A stretch of 64,000 nucleotides of DNA, from NCBI GenBank assembly GCA_013396635.1, contig WBMW01003938.1, positions 880-64,879 of the forward strand. Direction: 5' to 3'. Below the pieces are notes generated by a model that searched no databases, was not told the DNA's origin, and saw nothing but the letters and a program-made list of their open reading frames with translations. Each line of letters begins with the position of its first letter. Position 1 is the first letter of the stretch. A program made the translations under genes and the position numbers. The stretch is from Penelope pileata (taxonomy: Eukaryota > Chordata > Aves > Galliformes > Cracidae). Of this stretch, positions 1 through 28,104 are shown one piece after another.

Positions 1-408
1 CCCTGGGCGTCAGTTACCAGTGATGTATCCAGCATCCTCCCTCAGGGACTGTACGGAGGTGTGCTCCCGGGGGCCTTTTCCATTAGGCCTAGCTTTCCTG
101 CCCCCAATGTTATCCCAAGGCTCACTCAAGAGCCTTACCCGACCACCAAGGTAATAGTTAATAGTCCGCTTTTCTTACCTTGGTCCGTGCACAGATTTGC
201 CTGGTCAGCGCTTAGCTGTGCCTACCGGTATCGTTTCCTCAGCAATTCACTAAATCTGCCTTATGAACAGTCTCGGGACGTCTGTCAGCCACTGTGTGAC
301 CACCGTCACTGACTGCAGGACCACTGAACTCAGTGGGGTGCACCATCCTGTCTCGCAGAGACAGGGTCTCTCAGGCGGTGACCTTAGATCCTGGATGAGC
401 CCCCAAGT
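1..408 (-). mobile_element. ERV 5' leader (antisense in CHD1 intron)
   Basis: Read on the minus strand, this is the untranslated leader that follows a retroviral 5' LTR. Directly after the LTR end (CA at 410-409) and a 3-base spacer lies an 18-base primer binding site at 405-388, TGGGGGCTCATCCAGGAT, close to the tRNA-Pro type site TGGGGGCTCGTCCGGGAT of gammaretrovirus-like elements. A consensus splice donor (AAG/GTAAGA on the minus strand) near 182-173 fits a retroviral major donor. No gag frame is recognisable; the body of the element would lie left of the window. The plus-strand 83-codon frame at 61-312 is incidental. The insertion is antisense to CHD1, the usual orientation for tolerated intronic proviruses. 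Confidence 0.72.
388..405 (-). other. Retroviral primer binding site, tRNA-Pro type
   Basis: The minus-strand 18-mer differs from the classic proline PBS at two positions and sits 3 bases from the LTR terminus, where a PBS belongs. This fixes the element's orientation and shows that the adjacent LTR is the 5' LTR of an element with an internal region, not a solo LTR. Confidence 0.7.
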
Positions 409-1171
409 TGTGAGAAATGCTCGATGGCCAATGAGTTAGGCTCAGGCAGAGTATTAGGTGAATGGCCCTTTATTAACACTTTGCAAAGTGGCTGACCTAG
501 CAGGTAGGCACCCCAAGCAGAAATGTACAGCAGTTTTTATTCTCCCCCTGCCCTGGTTCCTCATTGGTTGAGCACTTCAGGGCTTACAGCCTACAGCCTA
601 TCCGATACTGAAGTGTCCTGCACCTGATTACCACTTGGGCATGATTCTTTCCAATTCTCCTCCCCTCTTTGCTTCATGGTCGGTTGAAGCATTGTCCCTT
701 TTTCCCAGTAACCTTTGAACAAATTCAGGCCTGCTCCTGGTACCCTTCAGAAGCACAGACTCTCTGGCCTTGTTCCCAAGAATTAGCCAAAACTATCCCC
801 TGTCTTGCTGTGATATGCTGTGTTTAAACTGGCCTTCTTGGTCACAGTGTCCTGTTTACACCATCCTGACACACAGTATGGTAAATAAGGTACAGCACAT
901 TCTGCAGCAAGGAATCCTTCTCCTACAATCTTAGAGAGCAGAACAGCACGTATCCAAACAAAGGATACAGATACAGAAAAGGAGATGATACAAGTAAAAA
1001 CCAATCTTATACTCTCTAGCTTGGAGGGGGGGTCTCTAAGGGCGTTTTGGGGTCCTGTGGGAGACATTTGGAGGGGGTTTCAGGTATGTTCTAGAGTCTT
1101 TGGGGAAGGTTAGGGAAATGGGGAGACAGGAAGGAGGGTCCTGCAAAAACAACATCCTACTGCTTCTTACA
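409..1171 (-). mobile_element. Complete ERV long terminal repeat (5' LTR), 763 bp
   Basis: The minus strand begins TGTAAGAAGCAG at 1171 and ends CTCACA at 409, giving canonical TG...CA ends. A polyadenylation signal AATAAA (plus strand TTTATT, 469-474) lies near the R/U5 end. Bases 409-779 recur almost unchanged at 40803-41173 (about five differences by eye), so the family is young. The right flank reads ATAGT; a target-site duplication cannot be tested because the other end of the element is outside the window. Confidence 0.75.
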
Positions 1172-1338
1172 ATAGTTATATCAGTGTTAGCTTTTTACAT
1201 GTAGATACTTCCCCTATGGAATGATTGTGGAATTGGTGGTGCATGAATCTGTAGATTGTATAAACAGGTGTTTTAGTGTTTCTTTTAAGAATATTCGAAC
1301 TAGAATATATAAAACTATTTTTTGTTTTATGATTGCAG

Positions 1339-18908
<17,570 letters not shown>

Positions 18909-19705
18909 CAAAGACTGACATTTTCTGGACCTTCTTTTAGCCATATACAGTAAACTAACACAGTAATTGCCTTACATGACTTGAAAGACATGGACTGGAT
19001 ATTCTATCAGTAGCAGTATTGTTACTTCTTTCCAGGATGCAAGGTCTATTATCCCAACAGAAGAAAAATATTTTTGTATTTAAAGTTTATGCTGCACTGT
19101 GCTGCAAATGTTGTGGCACTTTTTTTTAAGAAATGGAAGATGTTTACTTTTACAGGGACCTCAACACTGCCCCTTTCAGACTGGATCTTACTATAAAACT
19201 CTTCATGTCAAAGTGGTTTTAGGCTGAACACAGTTTAAATTATGTTTGTAAATGAACATTTAAACACTGACCTGTGCTCATGTTTCAGGAAGGAATGAGG
19301 AGTTTGTTTTATTTCTTAGTAGAGAATTCTCAAGGACTTTGTTCACTTTCCAAAGCTACTTGTTTACATTGTACACTGCGACCACCTTGCCGCTTTTCAT
19401 CACAAGCTTGAATATTTAAATTCTGTACCTATAAGTGTAAAATAGCCAGGATTTCTCCTGTTTGTGATCAGTTATAATGCCTTTTTATGAAACAAACAAA
19501 AAACAATTAAAAAAAAAAAAAACACAACAACGAAACCAAGAAATGGCTGTAAATTATTGTAAATTAATTAAATGAGCTTTTTTCCCCTCTCAGGCTTTTT
19601 TTGACTGTTCCTTTCCCCACCAACTCAGGCCTTCTTGTCACAAAGTATGAAACAAAGTCAGTGTACTTACATGTTTTAATAAAATATCTTGATGGAATCA
19701 GAATG
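18909..19705 (+). other. CHD1: CHD1 3' untranslated region
   Basis: AT-rich region after the stop with an A-run at 19507-19521. The first canonical signal with a plausible position is AATAAA at 19678-19683, so cleavage is expected around 19700. Longer alternative 3' ends cannot be excluded. Confidence 0.6.
19678..19683 (+). terminator. CHD1: CHD1 polyadenylation signal AATAAA
   Basis: Canonical hexamer 770 bases after the CHD1 stop codon, in ATGTTTTAATAAAATATC. It is the first AATAAA I found downstream of the CDS. Confidence 0.6.
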
Positions 19706-21381
19706 TAAAAATGGGGAAAGGGAATATTTTATTCCATTTAGTTCTCCTTTTTTATTGGATACTTTAGATACATGATTTTTTTTTTTTCTATTAAACTGTC
19801 AGTGTTGTGATTGTTGTAATGAAACAGTAAGAAACATCCAGCTAAACCGTGCTCTGGAAAGGTTTTCAGGTGCATTGGTTTAAAGAAGGAGTGTTCAATA
19901 TCTGAACACTGCAGAACCCAAATCACCCAAGATTTATTGTAAATCCATTTGTTTTCCCTCTTTAACATGGGCAATAATGTCAAATGTGCTATGCAGCCAG
20001 TTAATATTTTAGAAGATTTGAATGACTTTATTAACAGAGTTGTTACAATGCACACTGATTGTACATAGATAACTTCTATCTGACAAATTAAATTTAAACT
20101 AAAAGGATATGTGGGCTCTTGTAGTTTTCTGCTGTGTTTTGCTGTACAGCGTATCTTACCCTCAGTTTTAACTATAAAAATATTAGACAAGTACTAAATT
20201 TGAATACACAACATGCTAATTGGAGGAGATATCTAGCCTGACATCATGTGGTTGGAGCTATATCTGTTGCTCCAATTTCTCTTGCGATGTTGAACACTTT
20301 TTCCAATTAACCAGGTTTGTATGAAAGTGTTAATACAGAACCGAAACCCATCCATGGAGCATCTTAGCATCTCATCGTAGGCACAGTTGCTGCCCACTAG
20401 GTTAATACCATTTAAGCTAATTTAATGTAGGCAGGATCTCAGAAAATTAATGCTTCTTTGCATCTTAGCTTTTATCTTCCCAGGATAGGGAGGCTTTGGG
20501 GTTTTTTTGAGGGGGAGTTCTGCTTTTAAGTTTAATTGCTTAAGTAGTGTTTAGCCAGTGGTGCCCACTGAGGACGTGCATTTGTGCCATGTGTCTTCTA
20601 TATCCAGTGGCGAAAATCTAGAACATGGAGCATCTCAAACCACTGTGATTCTTACTGCATGGGTAGCAAACAAGAACCATAAATCTATCGATAGAGCATA
20701 GAGAGCAGTCCCTCTAAATCTGGTTTGCTGTCAGTGTAGCTACAGTAATGGCACTGTAACTGATGGTGTCTAACGTGACATGGCTACTCTGCGTCTGTTT
20801 TTGCTGAAGGTATCTCAGGTCTCTCTGAAATAAGGAAGATATAGAACATTCTGAACTGGTGGCTTTGATGGTTAGAATCTTTGGCAGTTAGTTCTTGTTT
20901 GATCATATTTACAGATTTACGAATAACAGTCACAATAACGTCAATTTTCCCACACTTGTTTCAATTAAGTCGTTAAGTATGAAGCTTGGTGATGGAGATG
21001 GCCTCCATTACTTGCGAGGCTGTTAATGGTGTATGCCTTACTATTTAGGAGAATACCATCTCTGCACATAAAACCATTTACAATTCATTTCCTATGTGCT
21101 CAGATTTGGTCATTGATCTTTGGTCATTTGTAGTGAAAAGTCTGCAGGGAATGTGCCCACTTCTCAAGAGTCTGTTTTACAGCAGCCTCTTGCTTCACAT
21201 TTCTATGTTGCTTATCTGTAAGATCTTTTAGCTACAGGAGAACTCTTGCTGTGGTTGTTGATAAGAATTCAGTTGTTCCATCTACCATGCGTGAAAGATT
21301 TCCCTCTTAATCATGTTACATATTTCTAATGTACCCTTCCCACCCAATACTCCCTCAAAAGAGTAGGTTGCTGATCAGTCT

Positions 21382-21432
<51 letters not shown>

Positions 21433-23438
21433 AAAAAAAAAAAAAAAAAAAAAAAAAAGAAGAAGAAGAAGAAGAAAGAAACATCAAAACACATTTAAAA
21501 ATATTTTGTGGCTGTTAGTTTTAAGGACTGAAATGCATTCTGTGGCTGGTTTCCATTAGCGTACGTATCTGCAGTTGTGTTGGCATCACAACTTACCTGT
21601 TCGCTGTGTTTTCCCCGTTTTGATGTTCAGCGCAGGTGCCATGCAGCAAGTGCTTCTGGTTTCTGAGAGGGACTTTCACTGCTATCAGCTGAGGACTTCC
21701 AGAGGTTTTAAGCACCGACTGCAAAAGAGTTTCTGCAGGAAGATGACACTTCCTCAAGGGGAGTGTGTCCTGGCTGCTGTTTCAGACAAGAACAGCAACA
21801 CAGAGGACCCCCTCCATAGGCTGAGTAAATTTGACGGCTGCCTTCCTTATTCTTTGAGCTTGATCAGCTTGTCTCGTCCCTATATGATCCTCTGATGTCA
21901 GCAAATGAACCTTAACCATTTGTCTGCACTTCTCCCATCTGAAGTGTAGAACCCCCATGAAATATTTTCTTGTAGCAATGCATTTTAAGGAGTATTTTCC
22001 ATTCCCAGTGCTGTGCTTGGTGCTGGCAGCTCATTGTTCATTGCTGGGCTTTGTTGATAGGAAGTGACTTCCCTCTTACTTTGGAAGGTCAGCAAGACCA
22101 AAGACACTAAAGGAGACATCAGGGTGCAGCTTCCCAATGAGACATTTTCTTACAAGTTTCTCTGTGATCAAGTTTTATTTGGATAGAAAGCTGAATTTCA
22201 GCCCCTCATGTGTGCTAAGGCTGAAAACAAGTCATCTGATTGTTTATCTTTACAGAATTAAGTGTAGGAAAATCTCTTGCTGTCAGGTAAATAATATTAA
22301 TAATAGTTTAAATAGGTGATAGGCACTTGGTATCAATCAGTCATCTGCACAGGTCAAAGTTAGTTTTTATGAACTTTGTTGGGACAGATGTGTATTGCTG
22401 TCACATGTGTCTCTGTTTAGTCTCCCAACAAGCGGGAGACCAGTGCAGCTACATCTGCAGTTACAGCTGTGCTCTTAGAAGTTCTCTTCAAAAGCTTTTA
22501 TTTGTGAAAGGCTCCAGGAACAATAGCTAAGAAGTGTAATTGTGTGAGATGCTGCTAGGAGCAGAAAGAAAACGAGATTCTTGGAGCTGATGTTTTGTTT
22601 CTTATCCTTTCCATTTTTCTCTGCAGTCCAATCACTCATCTTAAGATACTGAGCTGAGAATAACTTGAGTCACGAAGAGCATATCCTGGTCTGTTCATCC
22701 CTGTGCTATTGGACTGCCTGGGGTCAGTGAAAGATCTCCCTTAGTATATGGCTGATTCTAAAACAAATGAAATTTGTTTCCAGAATGCATTTTTGGAATG
22801 TATTTGCAACTCTCCAACCCTACAAATTTATTGGTAACTATCCTTTTATTGTTTTGAAAGCTATAAACAAGTGAGAAATCACTTTTGGGTGAATACTGAC
22901 ATTTAGTGCTGATGGTTATTTGCATAAAAAAAATAAAGGAGCTTCACTGTCATGATCGAAAGAAAATGATAGGTCTAAGATACAAATTAATATACAAAAT
23001 AAGATGATTCTGATTTTTTAAATGTTACTTGTTGCTTCTTCATAAACCTGTTAAGGAATCTGCTTCCTTTGTTTCACAGTCTAAAGCTGAGAAAGCATTA
23101 GGCTTTTAATGTATATTTTTAGGGGGGAATCGCACCATTAAAGCAGAATAAATTTTTAAAATCCTAGATATTTGTCCACATTCTGCATGACATATATTGC
23201 AGCAGGGTGTTTTTTACAGCTAAGTGTTACGTCCTGGTTCTGCAAACGGCAGAAGCAGCCACTAACAAGCACTCAGCTCTAACATACAGTGAGGCAAGCA
23301 AGCCCCATGGCAAGCATGGGAGCCCACCAACCTGCAGCTAAACAGCCACAACATCCATACATTTGGTCTGGCACACTCCAGTCAAATCCATCACCTCAAG
23401 TCGTGTGTGGTGGCCCACACGGTGGGCCCAGGCAGTCC
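19706..23438. other. Intergenic DNA after CHD1
   Basis: No gene is recognisable. The minus-strand 150-codon frame at 19738-20190 overlaps the CHD1 3' end, has no domain and is probably incidental. Apart from the A tract at 21383-21480 I see no repeat. Confidence 0.5.
21383..21480 (+). repeat. Long A tract followed by (GAA)n
   Basis: 49 A, one C, 26 A, then about seven GAA units. It could be a polymorphic simple repeat. No processed gene copy is visible upstream, and CR1 in birds rarely makes poly(A) retrocopies, so a retrotransposed tail is not supported. Confidence 0.95.
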
Positions 23439-23566
23439 TGTTATGGTTTAATGACAGGCGACTGAGCCCTGTGCTGCTGCTCACTCATTCTCCCGAGGTG
23501 GAATTGGAGAGAGAAGCAGAAATGTGAATGCATGAGAACTCCTGGGTTGAGACAAGGACAGATGGT
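23439..23566 (-). repeat. LTR fragment, same avian ERVL-type family
   Basis: Starts TGTTATGGTTTAATGACAGG, then a CTGAGCCCTGTGC...CTCACTCATTC block and TCCTGGGTTGAGACAAGGAC, the same order as one end of the LTRs at 12195 and 46616. Only this end is preserved. To the left, 23412-23430 is a near-palindrome that on the minus strand resembles a degraded lysine-type primer binding site, so part of an internal region may precede it; this is speculative. Confidence 0.45.
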
Positions 23567-24100
23567 GGTCCCATGGCCGTGTGCCAGCTGCCTGGCAGCA
23601 CCATGCAGGGAGGAGGAGCTGGTGCACAGGAATCCTTGGTGTCCAGCCCAGAGGTGGCTGGGGAGACGTCGCCTCAAGACACTGCCAGCCTCTCTGACCC
23701 TGCCGCCAAGCCCCAAGTATCACAGCCCAACCTGCTGCTGGCGCCCCTGATTTTCCCAACTGCACACTCCCCTGCTTCACCCTCAGAGCTCCTCACTGCG
23801 TGTTTCTGTCAGTCTGTGCCAGGGACAAGGAGAGAAAGCCTTCTTCATGGCTACCACCTGCACCCCAACTCCATTTTTCTGCCCATGCTATATCCACTTC
23901 CTCTGATCGCTTTTCCCCAAGGCCTCCAGCCCGGTGCACAGCCTGTAGCCTCACCACAGTTTCGCTTTTTGATCGTGCTGCTGTTTCTGCCACAAACCGG
24001 CACCCACCTTCACTCCTGGCTGGTGGCGTGTCCATGCAACGAAAGCTTTAAGTCTCATTTTGGTAAGGATTTTGGAAACCCTTAGAGAGAGAACTCTTCT
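23567..24100. other. GC-richer intergenic block
   Basis: A 500-base block clearly richer in C and G than its surroundings. It is open for 185 codons on the plus strand (23528-24085), but that frame begins inside the LTR fragment, is proline/serine-rich, and overlaps open frames on the other strand. I see no domain. It could be an unrecognised repeat or a chance open frame. Confidence 0.4.
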
Positions 24101-27100
24101 CCAAAAGCCATTGAGGAAATATTACATGAGGAAAAGAGGGCTTCCCGAGGGAAGAGGTATTCTGGGTTGGTTGACGCATTGTTGAGGAGGAGTTTGGGCC
24201 TAAGCACAAACAGGTAACCCAGGTTCTCGCTGTCATGGCCAGCAGGCCGAAAATCACACAAAATGGCAGCGAGTGAGAGCAGCTGAGGCGTGCTGCGAGC
24301 CTGCTCGCAGGCTGTCAGCTAAGAGTTGGTAAAACTGCTAGAACTGGGTAAACCAGAGCACTCCAGGGCACAGAGGTTTGACACCAGTGTTGCAATAGCC
24401 CTGGTTTTGACAGTTTGGCAGACCATCAGAGTAGCTTAATGATGGGTGAAATATTAAAATCAAAATGTTGTCATCCTAAGAGCAGCCGTTGTCAAAGAAG
24501 TTAAGTTTCACATGCTCCACTGAAAGTGGTTTGGAAAACACATAATTATTAATGATTTATGGAAATCTCTGGAGTAAGGCTGCAAGAGATTTTAAAACAT
24601 AAACTTCTGGTGCTGTTGGAAGGCTGTATCTGGATCTCGTTTGAGTTCACAAACTTAGGGTGAAGCCCAAAGAAGAAATTTGGATTACTGCTACTATTAA
24701 TTTGCTAAATATAGGTATTTGATTTGTCACAGGCTTTCCACAAGCTCAGTTTTGAAGCCCGTCTTCTCTGAAAACACACAGCCCCAAGTGAACGCTGCAC
24801 TGGATGGATAACGGCTCTTCAGAAAGCTGAGAAGGTGAGGATTGAGATTTTTCCTTTACATGAGGGAACAGTGGGGAAGCATGGATATCTGCCTAGGGTT
24901 GGATGATGAGCTTATGGGTCAGAGCCAGTGGGCAGCCCAGATGTGGGCAACATTGTGGTGGTATCTGCTATAGCCCACATGAGCAGGAGTAAGTGGTAGA
25001 TGAGACTTTATTCAGATAACAGAAAGCAGCCTCATGTTTGCAAGCCCTGATCCTTACTGAGGACTTTGAACCACTTAATACCTGCTGGAAAGGCAGAAGC
25101 ACAGGCCATGCGTACACTTGTGATAACTCCCTGAGCCTGGAGATTTACCATTATCTTACTGTTGTTCAGTTAATTTTGTTAGAATTACGTTCTGTGTAGC
25201 TAGGCACTGCTTAGACTGCAAAGTTTAAACACCTCTGTTTCGACACACTGTTTTCCAGGGCTTTCTACAAAGCAGTCTGTCCTTTTTCATACTGTCTTTT
25301 TTCTTACTATCAATGAAATTTGCCATTAAGTGAATCAATAAACCTAAAGGATTTGATCATTAAGGTTTGTTGGTTTGGGTTCTAAGTTTTTACTTCTTAC
25401 CTTCTAACAAAGTCATCTTAAATTAGGTTGGTGAGGTAACTTCACTGATGAAATGACATAGTGCCATCCCTTGCTGAGACAAAATTTGGTTTACACAAAC
25501 GAGTACTACTGTTGAGGCTTTTCAAATCCACCTGACGCCTGAATATCACACCAAACCCTTTTCATTAGGGGACAAGGTGTTAAGAAGGCGGAGTCCCCCT
25601 TGCAACAGTTCAGATTTTGAGCTGCCCATACATCAGGGCAGAAGATGGGAAGAGTGGATCTCAGATAACTCACTGGATGAAGTCACCATCTCTGGCACTT
25701 CCTAGCTCCAGTGTAAATATTTTTGTCTGTGGCTGCAAATTTTGCAGCCCCAAAGAAATTAAATTAACAAGCCCAGCATGGTAATAACCTAGCAGAATCA
25801 AATTTGTCCCAAGAGGAGGAGTCATTTATTGCTGCTCATTTGTCACCATCTCTCAGAAGAATTTGTCAGTTCTCACTGGGAACAAAGGAGTAATTTGTAA
25901 TCAGGGCAAAAACCAGACTGGTTATTTTCCAACACTCAAAAACAAAGACCTTTGTTCCTGGACCTCCTGATGTCCAAGCAGTCCCGTCTTGTCACTCTGG
26001 TTACCTTGTGCCACTAAAAGATGGGGCAAGGAGCTCTGGTGATGAGGCTAAAGAAAGTAACATCTTTTTAGGAGATATTTTTCCTTTTTAGCTTTTCAAA
26101 AGTGACAGCTAATTACATTATTGGGCTCTAATCCTGAAGGGGACCAACTGGATGAGTAAGCATACAATGAAGGGCAATGAAACAGAGTGTGTTCTGACAG
26201 TGATTTAGGAGTGGTGCACTGGCAATAATTATAATTGTCTCATAGGAACACAATTTTCTTCTCTCAATTTCCACAAAGAAGATTCTGCCTCATGTTTGAA
26301 AAGCCAGCTTCAAAATGTCTGTAGATATATTGGTTTGGATTACTAGCCTGGGAACCGCTTTAGGAGGCTGCCAAGCGCACACTCTGAATATTCTAAAATG
26401 CTGTCAAAAGCAAGGAAATTCAGGTGGACGGCTGCCAACCTGTCTTTAGCACACTCTCATGCAGTTCTCTGAGGTTTCTCATTATGCATGACACAGAGCT
26501 ATTAAGTGTGCCGCTACAAACAAGACTCTCAGGACCACAGTCTCGAGCTCTGCTGCTGTGCTGCGTGCTGTCTGGCTTCTGCTTTCAGAAGATAGCTTTC
26601 CTATATGGGCATAAGCGGTGCAGGGGGGAATAAAGTCACGTAAAAGAAAATTAACAAGCTGGTGAACACGATTTAAACACGACTTTCTAATCTTACGATG
26701 TGAAAAGAAGTGGTGCTGGATAAAGCCAACTCAGAATTTGAAAAATGAGTGTGTGAAAGAAAGAAAAATCCATTTCTGCTAACATCGTATTTGGCCTGCG
26801 GTATTTCATTCATTTTCATTGAATTCTAGTTAAACATCAGGATTCCTACATTAAAAGACAGTCATTAATTTTATCTAAGCCATATGCAGTCATATGCCTT
26901 TACCAAAATAAAGATTTGAATTGTTCCTTTAATAATAAAGTTTTTAGTGATTTCAATTTATCACCTTCTAATTGAACCCTGCCATCAGTACATCTAAACT
27001 CGCATGGCAGAGAAGCACAGCAATCAATTTAACCAGCCAGCTAAATGTCTGCATCGAATATCGGGTGGCAAAATCCAGAAAATCCATCTGCAAAAACAGG

Positions 27101-27950
27101 AGTTTGTTAATTTCTGCAGATTACAGCCTTTAATTGCTGAAGAATTTAGGCACGTAGATGCAATACTGCAGTCCTCAGAGTCTGCACATGGCTGTTGCCT
27201 GACCCAGAAGAACCTGAAGTGCCACAGATTTCTATATTAAAATCTACTGCCATTCTACATTTCCGCTGCGGATCACACACCCGCATCACCTCCAGAGGCT
27301 TCAGCGGCCTGAGCAGCTCAGTGCTGCCTCCTGCCTGCATCCAAGGGGATGCACTTCTATGCTTGCCCTTAGGAGCTCAGTCTCGTAGGAAATTTCATTT
27401 GCCACAAGATTTATGGATGTCAGGTTTTTGTTTTATACTTCTCATTGCAGCTTTAGCAGGATATTTCTTCACACAATCCCAGGAATGGGATAGGCATCAT
27501 CCATGTGCAGAAGGATACATTGTGAATTGCTCACAGTCCAGGTAGAAAATCCTTAAGAGCAGGGAAGTGAGAACACAGAGCTCTGCCAACCTTCCAGTGA
27601 GGTGACATGCTTCTTGTGGGCTGCATTGAATTACACTTGAATTGTATCTGCTGGGGGTGGGAGTGGGAAGGCACTGCTGAAAAGAAAGAGGTGAACTGAT
27701 AACTTCAGCTCCGTTGGTTCCCTGACAGGGTAAGGCATTGTGTCAGGAAGCTATGAGAAGTGTTTTGGTCGTCTGTGTTAAAATGTCATTAGTGGTGAGT
27801 GTTCTGGGCTCAGAACATGGCTCTGGCTGGCACAGGCAGGGGACAGCTTCCCTGCAAGCTAGGGGTGCTGTGCCACAGCAGTTGCTCAGGCCAAAGCGGG
27901 CACAGTGATGCTCCAGCCCATGTGCTCAGGGTATGCGGGAGGGTGAAATA
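24101..27950. other. Intergenic DNA between CHD1 and RGMB
   Basis: No gene or known repeat seen. 25750-26280 and 26640-26980 contain several homeodomain-type cores (TAATTA, ATTAATTT, CTAATT) in otherwise unique sequence and are the best guesses for conserved noncoding elements, but nothing here proves conservation. Confidence 0.4.
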
Positions 27951-28104
27951 AATCATAGAATCGTAGAATGGCCTGGGTCGGAAGGGACCCCAAGGATCAT
28001 CAGGTTCTAACCCCCTGCCACAGGCAGGGCCACCAGCCTCCAGATCTGGTACCAGATCAGGTTGCCCAGGGCCCCATCCAACCTGGCCTTGAACACCTCC
28101 AGGC
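27951..28104 (-). repeat. CR1 LINE 3' fragment
   Basis: Antisense CR1 tail: AATCATAGAATCGTAGAATGG, GGTCGGAAGGGACCCC, GGTTGCCCAGGGCCCCATCC and CCTGGCCTTGAACACCTCCA in order. About 150 bases, moderately diverged and 5'-truncated. Confidence 0.9.

Noticed and set aside
61..312. 83-codon plus-strand frame at the left edge
   Set aside because: Lies on the opposite strand of the retroviral leader and has no domain.
19738..20190. 150-codon minus-strand frame overlapping the CHD1 3' end
   Set aside because: AT-rich, no domain, and partly antisense to sequence near the CHD1 polyadenylation signal; chance is sufficient.
21383..21458. Poly(A) tail of a processed pseudogene
   Set aside because: No spliced-gene copy or AATAAA upstream, and such retrocopies are rare in birds.
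21329..21559. Poly-lysine frame over the A tract
   Set aside because: Translation of a homopolymer, not a gene.
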